NCBI GenBank assembly: GCA_001657385.1
Contig: LYSZ01000003.1
Coordinates: forward strand, 423,341-487,340
Length of the DNA stretch: 64,000 nucleotides
Direction of reading: 5' to 3'
DNA from: Parvularcula sp. BBD 1991-13
Lineage (GTDB): Bacteria > Pseudomonadota > Alphaproteobacteria > Caulobacterales > Parvularculaceae
Made by a program: the position numbers and the translations under genes. Positions within the stretch are counted from its first letter, which is position 1. Every line of letters begins with the position of its first letter. Positions 45,160-54,443 of this stretch are shown here, piece after piece. Below the pieces are notes generated by a model. That model saw nothing but the letters and a program-made list of their open reading frames with translations. It was not told where the DNA came from and did not search any database.

Positions 45160-48100
45160 CCCGGATTATCGACGCCGCCTTCTCGCGCATGCGGGTGGTG
45201 ATGACGGCCTTCCTGCTGATCATCGTCTTCGGCTTCGGCGCTTACCAGAGCATTCCCCGCGAGGCGGAGCCGGACATCACCGCGCCCTTCGTTCTCGTCA
45301 CCCTGCCCCTGCCCGGCATTTCCCCCGAGGACGGCGAGCGGCTCCTGGTGCGGCCCACCGAGCTTGAGCTGCAAAGCATCGAGGGGCTGAAGCAGATGGA
45401 CGCCATCGCCTATGACGGCTCGGCGCAGATCGTGCTCGAATTTCTCACCACCATCGACCTCGACCAGGCGGTGCTCGACGTGCGCGAGGCGGTGGACCGC
45501 GCCAAGGCGGAGTATCCCGACAACGCCGAGGAACCCGTCGTCACCGAATTCAACCTCCAGAACCAGTTCCCGATCCTGACCGTCGTCCTGTTCGGCGACG
45601 CGCCCGAGCGGACGATCTATCAGACCGCGAAGCGTCTTGAGGACCGCCTCGACAGCATCTCCGGCGTGCTCGAAGCCAACCTCACCGGCGCGCGCGAGGA
45701 GCTTCTGGAAATCATCGTCGATCCGAGGGTGCTGGAATCCTACGGCCTGACCGAGACCGAGGTCATCAACGCCGTCAACGCCAACAACGAGCTTGTCACC
45801 GCCGGCTCGATCAACCAGGAAGACGGCCAGTTCGCGATCAAGGCGCCGGGTCTGATCAAGAGCGCCGACGACCTCGCCTCCATCCCCGTGCGCGCCAACG
45901 GCGACAACATCGTCACCATCGGCGACATCGCCGAGGCGCGGCGCACCTTCAAGGACCGTACCGGCCACGCCCTGTTCAACGGCCAGCCGGCCATCGGCGT
46001 GGAGATTTCCAAGCGCACCGGCTCCAACATCGTCGAAACCATCGAGGAAGCGCGCGCCGCCGTAGAGGACGAGGCGCGGTTCTGGCCCGCTTCGGTGCAA
46101 TACGAATTCATCGGCGACCAGGCGGTGATCGTGCAGGACAACCTCCAGGGGCTGACCTCCTCGGTGATGACCGCGATCCTCCTTGTGATGATCGTCGTCG
46201 TCGCCGCCCTCGGCATGCGCTCGGCCATCATGGTCGGGATCGCCATCCCCACCACCTTCCTGATGGGCTTCCTCCTGCTGACCGTCTTCGGCTACACTCT
46301 CAACATGATGGTGATGTTCGGCCTCATCCTCGCCGTGGGGATGCTTGTCGACGGGGCCATCGTCATCGTCGAATACGCCGACCGGCGCATGGGCGAAGGC
46401 GCGAGCCGCCGGACCGCCTATCTGGAAGCGTCGAAACGCATGTTCTGGCCGGTGATGACCTCCACCGCGACGACCCTCGCCGCCTTCGTCCCGTTCCTGT
46501 TCTGGCAGGACATTCCCGGCGAGTTCATGAAGTTCCTGCCGCTGACGCTGATTTTCGTGCTGACGTCCTCGCTGATCGTGGCGCTGGTCATCCTTCCGGT
46601 GATCGGCACGCTGTTCGGCCTGCCGAAATGGATGAAGACGAAACTCGGCGTCATCGGCAAGACCGAGGGCCCGGCGAAGCAGTATGAAGTGGACGAAGTC
46701 GATCCGACGACCGTCGGCGGGCCGGTGGCCGTCTATGCGCGCTTCATGACCAGCGTGGTGCGCCGTCCGCTGATGGTCATGGCCGGGGCGGGGGTCGTGA
46801 TCTTTATCTGCGTCAACTCCTTCAGCGCCGCGGCGCCGGACGTGGAGTTCTTCATCCGCGACGACAACGAACAGATCAACCTGCTGGTTCTCGGCCGGGG
46901 CAATCTGTCGGCGGATCAGAAAATCGAGGTCTCCAAGCGGGTCGCCCAGCGGGTCGAGAGCCATCCGGCGATCGAGCATATCTACATCCAGACCGGCCCG
47001 GCGCTGTCGCGCAACAACGAGCTGCCGGCGGAGACCATCGGCCAGGTGGGCGTCGATCTCGTCGATTACTCCGAGCGCCAACATTCGCGGGTGGTGCTGG
47101 AAGAGTTCCGCGACATGGTGAAGGACATTCCGGGCTTCCTGGTCGAGGTGCGCCAGCGCGAGGGCGGACCGCCGATCGGCAAGGACGTGCAGGTGGAGAT
47201 CACCTCGGCGAGCTTCGAGGCGATGTTCGACGCCGCCAAGAAGGCGCGCGCCTTTGTCGAAAGCGCCACGACGGAAGTGAACGGCATGGAAGTCCCGGTC
47301 TATATGGACCAGGAGGACAGCCTGCCCCTGCCTGGCATCGAATGGTCGATGGAGGTCGATCGCGAACTGGCCGGGCGCTACGGCCTGTCGGTGCAGCAGG
47401 CCGGCGCCGCGCTGCAATTCGTCACCGACGGGCTCCTGATCGACAAGTACCGTCCCGACGATTCGGACGACGAAATCGACATCCGCGTGCGCTATCCCGA
47501 GGACGACCGCAACATCTTCGCCCTCGACGCGGTGCGCATCCAGACCGCGTCCGGGTCGGTGCCCCTGTCCAATTTCGTCACGCGCGAGGCGAAGCCGCAG
47601 CTTGACCGGGTTGTGCGCCGCGACGGGCGGCGCATCGTCGAGGTCAAGGCGAACGGCAACACCCGCATCGCCGGTCACGAGGTCAGCCAGGACCAGGCGA
47701 TCAGCGAGATGAAGACGTGGCTCGAATCCGGCGCCCTGGGCGACGACGTGCAATGGGTGATGCGCGGCGCGGACGAGGAAACCGCCGCCGCGGCGAGCTT
47801 CTTCCAGGCGGCCATGGCCGCAGCGATGTTCATGATCGCGATCATCCTGCTGCTCGAATTCAACAGCTTTTACCACGCGGCGCTGACCCTGAGCGCGGTC
47901 ATTCTGTCCGTGCTCGGCGTATTGCTCGGCATCGCCCTGTCCGGCCAGTATATCAGCATCATCATGACCGGCACGGGCATCGTCGCCCTGGCGGGCATCG
48001 TGGTGAACAACAACATCGTCCTCATCGACACCTACCAGTATTTGCGCCGCAAGGGCCTGAAGGTCGAGGACGCGGTGGTGCGCACCGCGGCCCAGCGCAT

Positions 48101-48449
48101 CCGGCCGGTGCTCCTGACCACCGCGACGACCATTCTCGGCCTTCTGCCGATGGTCTTTGAGCTGAACGTCAATTTCGCCGCCGGCACGATCACTCACGGC
48201 TCGAAAACCTCCGACTGGTGGGTGCTGCTTTCCTCGGCGGTGGTGTACGGCCTTGCCTTCTCCACCATTCTGACGCTGGTGCTGACCCCGGTGATGCTGG
48301 CCGCGCCGACAATGCTGCGCCGGCGCGGCGCGGCCGCCGCCGTCAGGGTCAGGGCGTATCTGGAGCGGAAGTTCGCAAAAGGCGGCGGGCCGGCCCTGCC
48401 GCCGCCGCTGGCGCCCAAGAAAACCGATTATCCGCAGGCGGCTGAATAA
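45156..48449 (+). CDS. RND efflux transporter permease
   Basis: 1,097 residues from the GTG at 45156, which overlaps the adaptor stop (GTGA) and follows GGGAG, so the two are translationally coupled. Twelve predicted helices form two repeats: first helix VVMTAFLLIIVFGFG, two large periplasmic loops, the TM4 block GLILAVGMLVDGAIVIVEY with the proton-relay Asp, and the second-half block GIVALAGIVVNNNIVLIDT. PREAEPDITAPFVLVTLPLPG is the typical early motif. The drug or metabolite exported is unknown. A 1,473-codon open frame on the opposite strand is a shadow. Confidence 0.93.
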   Translation: MTRIIDAAFSRMRVVMTAFLLIIVFGFGAYQSIPREAEPDITAPFVLVTLPLPGISPEDGERLLVRPTELELQSIEGLKQMDAIAYDGSAQIVLEFLTTIDLDQAVLDVREAVDRAKAEYPDNAEEPVVTEFNLQNQFPILTVVLFGDAPERTIYQTAKRLEDRLDSISGVLEANLTGAREELLEIIVDPRVLESYGLTETEVINAVNANNELVTAGSINQEDGQFAIKAPGLIKSADDLASIPVRANGDNIVTIGDIAEARRTFKDRTGHALFNGQPAIGVEISKRTGSNIVETIEEARAAVEDEARFWPASVQYEFIGDQAVIVQDNLQGLTSSVMTAILLVMIVVVAALGMRSAIMVGIAIPTTFLMGFLLLTVFGYTLNMMVMFGLILAVGMLVDGAIVIVEYADRRMGEGASRRTAYLEASKRMFWPVMTSTATTLAAFVPFLFWQDIPGEFMKFLPLTLIFVLTSSLIVALVILPVIGTLFGLPKWMKTKLGVIGKTEGPAKQYEVDEVDPTTVGGPVAVYARFMTSVVRRPLMVMAGAGVVIFICVNSFSAAAPDVEFFIRDDNEQINLLVLGRGNLSADQKIEVSKRVAQRVESHPAIEHIYIQTGPALSRNNELPAETIGQVGVDLVDYSERQHSRVVLEEFRDMVKDIPGFLVEVRQREGGPPIGKDVQVEITSASFEAMFDAAKKARAFVESATTEVNGMEVPVYMDQEDSLPLPGIEWSMEVDRELAGRYGLSVQQAGAALQFVTDGLLIDKYRPDDSDDEIDIRVRYPEDDRNIFALDAVRIQTASGSVPLSNFVTREAKPQLDRVVRRDGRRIVEVKANGNTRIAGHEVSQDQAISEMKTWLESGALGDDVQWVMRGADEETAAAASFFQAAMAAAMFMIAIILLLEFNSFYHAALTLSAVILSVLGVLLGIALSGQYISIIMTGTGIVALAGIVVNNNIVLIDTYQYLRRKGLKVEDAVVRTAAQRIRPVLLTTATTILGLLPMVFELNVNFAAGTITHGSKTSDWWVLLSSAVVYGLAFSTILTLVLTPVMLAAPTMLRRRGAAAAVRVRAYLERKFAKGGGPALPPPLAPKKTDYPQAAE

Positions 48450-48456
48450 GCAAAAC

Positions 48457-48490
48457 GCCCGCCGTTCCGGTCAGGAAACGGCGGGCGCGC
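48457..48490 (-). terminator. Terminator between convergent RND and LysM genes
   Basis: GCCCGCCGTT (48457-48466) pairs with AACGGCGGGC (48477-48486) around a 10-nt loop. Read on the minus strand the stem is followed by GTTTTG, so it mainly ends the LysM-gene transcript. The plus strand has no adjacent T-run. Confidence 0.6.
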
Positions 48491-48519
48491 TGGTGTTATT
48501 CGTTGTCCGCCTTTTTTCT

Positions 48520-49509
48520 CTATTGCTCGCCTTCCCGCGGCGCGTCCGTCTCCGGCACGTTGAAAATCTGCCCCGGATAGATCAGGTCGGGATCGCGGAT
48601 CTGGCTGCTGTTGGCGGCGTAGATGATCGTGTACTGCGCCCCTTCGCCATAGGCGCGCCGCGCGATGCGCCACAGGCTGTTGCCCGGCTGGACAACAACG
48701 CGGCCGTCGCGGATCTCGATCTGGTCGGCGGAGGCGCGCTCGAAGGGCAGTTCGACAGCGTAGGCCGGACGGCCGTTTTCATCGAGTTGCACCACCAGGA
48801 GATTATAGACCCCGGGCGCGATTTGCGCTTCCGGCGCGATTGTCCAGCGCCCGCCGTCATCGGCGGCCATCTGTCCGATCAACTGACCGTTGATGAATAG
48901 CTGCACGATACGCCCCGGCTCGGCGCGGCCGGAGAAGATCACCGCGCCGGAATCGTCGTAATCGATCACGTCGAGGCTCAGCGGCCCCAGCCCGTCCTCC
49001 GCCGCGCGCGGCTCCTGCAGGACTTCCGTCGCGCCGCCCGGCACGGTGCGCAGGACCAGCGGCGCGTCGCCCTCGCGTTCCGGGACATAGATCAGGATCG
49101 TCTCCTCGGCGCGGATGACGGCGCCGTCCGCAGTTTCCATGGACAGGCTCAACTCCACCGGCCCCTGGTCGAGCGGCGTGTCGGTCGCCACCGCCCAGGC
49201 GCCGTCCGATTCCGTCAGGGTTGTCTCCAAAATTTCGCCGTTCGCCTCTATCGTAACGGTCGAGCCCGGCAGCGCGCGGCCGGCGATCACGGCGTAGCCG
49301 CTGCGGTCGACCCGGACGATGTCGAAACTGGGCAGCGCCGCCTCTTCCGGCGGGGGAGCCTCGTCCGCCGGCGCGGCGTCGTCCGGTTCGATCGCGGGCG
49401 CGTCGGTTTCGACCTCCTCGGGCGCGTCGATGAGACCGTACTCCTCGGCGACGCGCCAACCGACAAAGCCGAGAACAATCAGCAAAAGGAATATTATGAC
49501 AACGCGCAT
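48520..49509 (-). CDS. Membrane-anchored LysM-domain protein
   Basis: The 329-residue protein has an N-terminal helix (VVIIFLLLIVLGFVGW), a disordered acidic Pro/Ala/Glu stretch and two repeated Ig/Big-like blocks (GYAVIAGRALPGSTVTIEANG, later AVIFSGRAEPGRIVQLFING). The C-terminal LysM motif is VVQPGNSLWRIARRAYG, YTIIYAANSSQIRDPDLIY and PGQIFNVP. The architecture is common in alphaproteobacteria. Anchored in the inner membrane, it would reach peptidoglycan through LysM. No nearby partner gene indicates a specific role. Confidence 0.88.
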   Translation of the reverse strand: MRVVIIFLLLIVLGFVGWRVAEEYGLIDAPEEVETDAPAIEPDDAAPADEAPPPEEAALPSFDIVRVDRSGYAVIAGRALPGSTVTIEANGEILETTLTESDGAWAVATDTPLDQGPVELSLSMETADGAVIRAEETILIYVPEREGDAPLVLRTVPGGATEVLQEPRAAEDGLGPLSLDVIDYDDSGAVIFSGRAEPGRIVQLFINGQLIGQMAADDGGRWTIAPEAQIAPGVYNLLVVQLDENGRPAYAVELPFERASADQIEIRDGRVVVQPGNSLWRIARRAYGEGAQYTIIYAANSSQIRDPDLIYPGQIFNVPETDAPREGEQ

Positions 49510-49631
49510 GTTGCGTCTCCCTCCTCGCCCCCGCGGCGCCCCTTACGCTCTGCGAGCGTTCAGTGAATTTACTTTACCCTTAGAAAAATCGGCGTACAAT
49601 CTCCACCTATTATCCAGCAACGAATAAGCTC

Positions 49632-50186
49632 ATGAAATCATTATGTGTTTACTGCGGGTCCCGTCCCGGCAACGATCCGGTTTTCCTGAAAACGGCCTCT
49701 GACGTCGGCCAGGAGGCGGCGCGGCGCGGCTGTCGCATCGTCTATGGCGGCGGCAAGATGGGGCTGATGGGCGCGGCCGCCGGCGCGGCGCGCGACGCCG
49801 GCGGCGCGGTGTTCGGCGTGATTCCGGATTTCCTGGTGGAGATCGAGGGCATCCTCGAAGGGGTCGACCATACGGTCGTCTCGACCATGCATGAACGCAA
49901 GATGCTGATGTTCGAGGAATCGGACGCGATCCTGACCCTGCCCGGCGGCATCGGCACGCTGGAGGAGCTGATCGAGGTCATGTCCTGGGCGCGGCTCGAC
50001 CTGCACCGCAAGCCGATCATCATTCTGAACCTCAACGGCTTCTGGTCGCCCCTGGAGGATCTCTTCTCGCACATCGTGGAAACCGGCTTCGCCGCCAAGG
50101 AGTTGCAGTCCGACGTGACGTTCGTCGACAGCGTGGAGGAAGCCTTCACCGTCTTCGAACGCAGCCCGGTGCGAGAAAAGGCGTAA
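49632..50186 (+). CDS. LOG-family (TIGR00730) nucleoside 5'-monophosphate phosphoribohydrolase
   Basis: The 184-residue Rossmann-fold protein begins CVYCGSRPGNDPVFL and has VYGGGKMGLMGAAAG, MHERKMLMFEESDA and the diagnostic PGGIGTLEELIEVMSW. Family members release the base from cytokinin-riboside monophosphate or from other nucleotides, including inosine-type ones; bacterial roles are often uncharacterised. Length is normal. It is divergent from the LysM gene and converges with gltX. Confidence 0.88.
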   Translation: MKSLCVYCGSRPGNDPVFLKTASDVGQEAARRGCRIVYGGGKMGLMGAAAGAARDAGGAVFGVIPDFLVEIEGILEGVDHTVVSTMHERKMLMFEESDAILTLPGGIGTLEELIEVMSWARLDLHRKPIIILNLNGFWSPLEDLFSHIVETGFAAKELQSDVTFVDSVEEAFTVFERSPVREKA

Positions 50187-50238
50187 ACGGAGCGTTTCGG
50201 GACCCGGCGCGCCGCTGCAATCGTCTCCATGCGAACGG

Positions 50239-51567
50239 TCAGGCGCGCTCCCCGCGCAGGCGCGCCCTTGCCTTCTCCGCGCCGATCAGCGGAAACAGCG
50301 CCGCCATTTCCGGCCCCCGCGCCTCGCCGGTCAGCGCGAGCCGCAGCGGCATGAAGAGTTTCTTGCCCTTCGCCCCGGTCTTTTCCTTGAGCGCATCGGT
50401 GAAGGCGGACCAGCTTTCGCCGTCAAGCGCATCGGGCACCAGCCCGGCGGCCGCGTCGGCGAGCGCCTTGTCCTCGATCACCGGATCGATCTCCCCATGC
50501 ACGATCGCCGCCCAGCACCCGGCGTCGGAGAGCCTGGTCAGGTTGCCCCGCACCGCGTCCCACAAGGGCCGTTCGACCCCGAGGGTTTTCAGGCGCGCCG
50601 CGTAGGTTTCGTAGGAGGCGTCATGCAGCAGCTTGCCGTTCAGCGCCTCCAGTTCGGCCTCGTCGAAGCGCGCCGGCGCGCGGCCAAGGCGCGCAAAGTC
50701 AAAATCCTGCGCCAGCGCCGTTAGATCCGGCTCCGGCGTCACCGGATCGGCGGTGCCGAGGCGCGCAAGCAGACTGGTGATGGCGGCGGGCTCCAGCCCC
50801 GACTCGCGCATGCTCTCGATCGACAGCGAGCCGAGACGCTTCGACAGGCCCTGGCCGTCGGCGCCGACAAGCAGCGAGTGATGGGCGAATTGCGGAGGCT
50901 CGCCGCCGAGCGCCCGGATCAGCTCGATCTGCACGCCGGTATTGGTGACGTGGTCCTCGCCGCGCATGACATGGGTGATCGAACTGTCGATATCGTCAAC
51001 GCAACTCGGCAGCGTGTAGAGAAAAACCCCGTCCTCGCGGATCAGCACCGGGTCGGACACGCTGGCGGTGTCCACCGTGGTCTCGCCGCGGATGAGATCG
51101 GTCCAGCGCACCAGCGTTTGCGACAGCTTGAAGCGCCAGTGGGCCTTGCGCCCCTCCGCCTCCAGCGCGGCGATCTCGTCGGCCGTGAGGTCGAGCGCCG
51201 CCCGGTCGTATACCGGCGGCAGGCCGCGCGCGCGCTGAAGCTTGCGCTTGCGGTCAAGCTCCTCGGCGGTCTCGTAACAAGGATACAAAAGCCCCGCTTC
51301 TTTCAGCTTTTCAGCGGCGGCGTCATAGCGGTCGAAGCGGTCCGACTGGCTGAACGTTTCGTCATAGTTAAGGCCGAGCCAGTCGAGATCGGCGCGGATG
51401 CCGTCTTCAAAAGCCTTAGTAGAGCGCTCCTGGTCCGTGTCGTCGATGCGCAGGATGAACTTGCCCCCCGACTTGCGCGCGAACAGCCAGTTCCACAAGG
51501 CGGCGCGCACATTGCCCACATGCAGCTTGCCCGTCGGCGACGGTGCGAATCGAACGGTGACGGTCAT
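50239..51567 (-). CDS. gltX: Glutamate--tRNA ligase
   Basis: The 442-residue class I synthetase has the HIGH-type motif in RFAPSPTGKLHVGNVRAALW, then FILRIDDTDQERS, YLYP-equivalent GLLYPCYETAEELDRKRKLQ, HVMRGEDHVTNTGVQIEL and the KMSKS-equivalent GQGLSKRLGS. It is on the short side for GluRS, as in the second (GltX2-like) form of alphaproteobacteria, some of which charge tRNA-Gln for transamidation. Whether it is the only GluRS cannot be told from this window. Confidence 0.92.
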   Translation of the reverse strand: MTVTVRFAPSPTGKLHVGNVRAALWNWLFARKSGGKFILRIDDTDQERSTKAFEDGIRADLDWLGLNYDETFSQSDRFDRYDAAAEKLKEAGLLYPCYETAEELDRKRKLQRARGLPPVYDRAALDLTADEIAALEAEGRKAHWRFKLSQTLVRWTDLIRGETTVDTASVSDPVLIREDGVFLYTLPSCVDDIDSSITHVMRGEDHVTNTGVQIELIRALGGEPPQFAHHSLLVGADGQGLSKRLGSLSIESMRESGLEPAAITSLLARLGTADPVTPEPDLTALAQDFDFARLGRAPARFDEAELEALNGKLLHDASYETYAARLKTLGVERPLWDAVRGNLTRLSDAGCWAAIVHGEIDPVIEDKALADAAAGLVPDALDGESWSAFTDALKEKTGAKGKKLFMPLRLALTGEARGPEMAALFPLIGAEKARARLRGERA

Positions 51568-51606
51568 CGTGAAGCTTCCGGAACAGGGATCATGGAGCCG
51601 CAGGGC

Positions 51607-52371
51607 TTAGCCTTTTGCGGGGAGACGGTCAAACGCGGCGAGGATGGCGGCGGCGGTCGGCCCGGGCTGTTCGCAGGCCATCCAGTGGGAAACGCCCTCC
51701 AGCCTGTGCGCGTCGATCTCATGCGCCGCGATCCACGCCAGGGTCTGCGGCGGCGTGTTGGCCTCGTCGTACAGATAGACGACGCGCGCGCGCTCCAGCA
51801 GAACCGCGCCCGGCTCATGATCGCGGGAGAAGGCGCGCGCGTCGCAGCCGAGGAGCCAGAGGGCGCCCGCGTCGGCCCGCTCGACGGCCTTGCGAAATCT
51901 TGCAATCCCCGCATCCGTCAGCCGGGCCTCGTCGAGCCGTTTCAGGAAGGCGGCCTTGAAGGCGTCCGCGTCGTCGAAATCGGCGGCGGTCCCGGAATGA
52001 TAGGCGTCCGCGGGCGTCAGGTTGCCTTCGAGCGAAACGATGGTCTCGATGACGTCGGGCGCGCGGCGCGCCGCCAGAGACGCGGTGATCGACGCGACCG
52101 AATGGGCGATCAGGATGGTCGCGTTTTCACGCCTTGCGAGATCGGCGACATAGGCCGACAGGGCCTCAAGCGTCGTCGGCTCTCGCAGGGGCTCGGCGCC
52201 TCCGAACCCCGGCAGTTCCGTCAGGACAAGGCGAAAGCGCTCGACCAGCGCCGTGCGGACGAGCGGCTCATAAACGCCGCTGTCGTCCCCGAAGGCGGGA
52301 AGGCAGATAGCGGCGGGCAGCGACGCATCGCCGAAGGCGCGCACATTCAGGCCGGACCGGTTTTCAACCAT
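51607..52371 (-). CDS. Alpha/beta hydrolase-fold protein
   Basis: The 254-residue protein has the canonical fold: strand PAAICLPAFGDDSGVYEPL with the oxyanion turn, VLTELPGFGGAEPL, nucleophile elbow ILIAHSVASITASLAA, and the late His in EGVSHWMACEQPG. The elbow reads A-H-S-V-A rather than G-x-S-x-G, which still fits but is uncommon. YLYDEANTPPQT supplies the late acid region. The substrate is unknown. It lies downstream of glpD and upstream of gltX on the same strand. Confidence 0.8.
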   Translation of the reverse strand: MVENRSGLNVRAFGDASLPAAICLPAFGDDSGVYEPLVRTALVERFRLVLTELPGFGGAEPLREPTTLEALSAYVADLARRENATILIAHSVASITASLAARRAPDVIETIVSLEGNLTPADAYHSGTAADFDDADAFKAAFLKRLDEARLTDAGIARFRKAVERADAGALWLLGCDARAFSRDHEPGAVLLERARVVYLYDEANTPPQTLAWIAAHEIDAHRLEGVSHWMACEQPGPTAAAILAAFDRLPAKG

Positions 52372-52463
52372 GCTTCGCTCCCGATCGTTGCGGCGACGGC
52401 GTCCATAAGGTCACACCGACACTATTCATACAGGCGGATAAACGGCGCGGCTCTTTGCGCGCC

Positions 52464-54191
52464 CTACCCAGAGGCTTGCCCGGCGGCCTCGCCCGCGGCT
52501 TGCGCAGCGGCCCCGTCATCGCTCCCGTCATGGCCCTTGCCGGGGCGGCGCTCCGCATCCGGGACCTGTGCGGCGAGCCACGCCTCGACCGCCGCCGCCT
52601 CGTCCCCGGTGAGATGAAGCCCGAGCTTGGTCCGCCGCCAGAGGATGTCGTCGGCGGTCATGGCCCATTCGGCGTCGACGAGATATTCGGCCTCCGCCTC
52701 GGTGAAGGCCATGCCGCCGGACGGGCTGAAATCCCGGCCGAGATCGGCCATCGACGCGGCGTCGCCGAGAACGGCGCGAAGGCGCGTGCCGTACTGGCGC
52801 GCGAGACGGTACAGTCCCCGCTCGGGCAGCCAGGGATAAGCCGCGCGCGCTTCATCCAGGAACCCGTCGAAGTCCGCACCCGGAATGTCTCCCCCCGGCA
52901 GCGGCGCGTCGCGGGTCCAGGGGCGCCCGCTCGCGCCCAGCAGCGGCTCAAGTTTTTTCAGGGCCGCCTCGGCGAGGACGCGGTAGGTCGTGATCTTGCC
53001 GCCGAAGACGGACAGGATCGGCGCCGCCGCTCCGTCCTCCGCGCCGCCGCCGTCCAGTTCGAACACGTAATCGCGCGTCACCGCGGAGGCGGACTTGCTC
53101 TGCGCATCGTCGTAAAGCGGGCGCACGCCGGAATAAGTGTGAACGATATCGTCGGGCGACAGCTCCGCCCGGAAATAATCGCGCGCCATGGCGAGGGTGT
53201 ACGCGCACTCCTCGGCGCTGGCGACGACGCGGTCCTTGTCGCCGTCATAGGGAATGTCCGTGGTGCCGAGCAGCGTATAATCGCGCTCATAGGGAATCGC
53301 GAACTGGATGCGTCCGTCCGGGTTCTGAAAAATATAAGCGTGATCGCCGTCATAGAGCTTGCGGACGATCACGTGACTGCCCTTGACCAGCCGCAGGGTG
53401 GAAGACGACCGTCCTCCGGTGTTGCCCGCGTTCGCCAGCACGTCTGAGACCCACGGGCCCGCCGCGTTGACGATGGCGCGCGCCCGGACGATGCGCTCGC
53501 CCCCGCGCCGGTCTCTCAGCCGGACGCGCCAGCCGCCGGCGACGCGCGCCGCGCCGACGAACGCCGTGCGCGGCATGACGGCGGCGCCGCGCTCCTTCGC
53601 GTCGAGGAGATTGAGGATCACCAGCCGCGCATCGTCCACCCAGCAGTCGGAGTACTCAAAACCGAACGTATACGCATCTTTCAGCGGCGCCCCCTGCGGC
53701 GTCTTGCGCAGGTTGAGCGAGGTCGTCGGCGGCAGGATCTTGCGCCCGCCCAGATGGTCGTACAGAAACAATCCCGCACGCAGCATCCAGACCGGCCGCT
53801 GGCCCTTGTCATGGGGCAGGACGAAGCGCAGAGGCCAGATGATATGCGGGGCGGCGCGCAACAGGGTCTCGCGCTCGATCAGCGCCTTGCGGACCAGCGC
53901 GAACTCGTAATATTCGAGGTAGCGCAGGCCCCCATGGATCAGCTTGGTGCTCGCCGACGACGTCGCCGAGGCGAAATCGCCCTTGTCGCACAGGGCGACC
54001 TTCATCCCGCGGCCGGCCGCGTCCCGGGCGATCCCTGCGCCGTTGACGCCCCCGCCGATGATGAAAAGATCGTAAGCGGCGGTGTCGTCGCCAGCGCCGC
54101 CTTCTCCGGCGCCGCCTTCTTTGGGGCCGTCATTTCGGGGGCCGCCATCGCCGGAGGACGGCGCTTCGACGGGATCGCGCAATGCTGACAT
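52464..54191 (-). CDS. glpD: FAD-dependent glycerol-3-phosphate dehydrogenase
   Basis: 575 residues from the ATG at 54191; the longer frame reads through repeats and is unlikely. A ~38-residue Gly/Ala/Asp-rich leader precedes the FAD-binding motif DLFIIGGGVNGAGIARDAAG. Family blocks follow: ALCDKGDFASATSSASTKLI, HGGLRYLEYYEFALVRKAL, NAAGPWVSDVL, and RDYTLLGTTDIPYDGD. The enzyme oxidises glycerol-3-phosphate to dihydroxyacetone phosphate, passing electrons to quinone. It lies beside the sulfonate cluster on the same strand as slcC. A link through glycerol from sulfoquinovosyl glycerol is conceivable but unproven. Confidence 0.93.
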   Translation of the reverse strand: MSALRDPVEAPSSGDGGPRNDGPKEGGAGEGGAGDDTAAYDLFIIGGGVNGAGIARDAAGRGMKVALCDKGDFASATSSASTKLIHGGLRYLEYYEFALVRKALIERETLLRAAPHIIWPLRFVLPHDKGQRPVWMLRAGLFLYDHLGGRKILPPTTSLNLRKTPQGAPLKDAYTFGFEYSDCWVDDARLVILNLLDAKERGAAVMPRTAFVGAARVAGGWRVRLRDRRGGERIVRARAIVNAAGPWVSDVLANAGNTGGRSSSTLRLVKGSHVIVRKLYDGDHAYIFQNPDGRIQFAIPYERDYTLLGTTDIPYDGDKDRVVASAEECAYTLAMARDYFRAELSPDDIVHTYSGVRPLYDDAQSKSASAVTRDYVFELDGGGAEDGAAAPILSVFGGKITTYRVLAEAALKKLEPLLGASGRPWTRDAPLPGGDIPGADFDGFLDEARAAYPWLPERGLYRLARQYGTRLRAVLGDAASMADLGRDFSPSGGMAFTEAEAEYLVDAEWAMTADDILWRRTKLGLHLTGDEAAAVEAWLAAQVPDAERRPGKGHDGSDDGAAAQAAGEAAGQASG

Positions 54192-54238
54192 CGAGACTTC
54201 GCCTTTCCTGACCGCGCCCCCCGCCGCAAAACGCGTCC

Positions 54239-54277
54239 GCATGATGCGCCCGCATGATGCGCCCACATGATGCAACG
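54239..54277. repeat. Three 13-bp direct repeats upstream of glpD
   Basis: GCATGATGCGCCC occurs at 54239-54251 and 54252-54264, then ACATGATGCAACG at 54265-54277. All lie 48-86 bp before the glpD start on the minus strand, where a promoter or operator would be expected. Confidence 0.6.
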
Positions 54278-54443
54278 GGGCTGCGCTTCGTCACCCAAGC
54301 TATTGATCCGGTCCGACAATTCAAGCGCTTGCAAAAATATAAAAGATACAGGACTGCCCTGCCGGCCCGTATCCGTTGTCCCGCCTCCGCCTGTCCCGTA
54401 TCCGCCCATACCCGCCCCATGCGCGCAGCTGAAGCCGCGCCGG

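Noticed and set aside
43776-48197. 1,473-codon minus-strand open frame
   Set aside because: It is antisense to the RND adaptor and permease, whose motifs are clear; His/Asp/Gly/Arg-rich composition marks it as a shadow.
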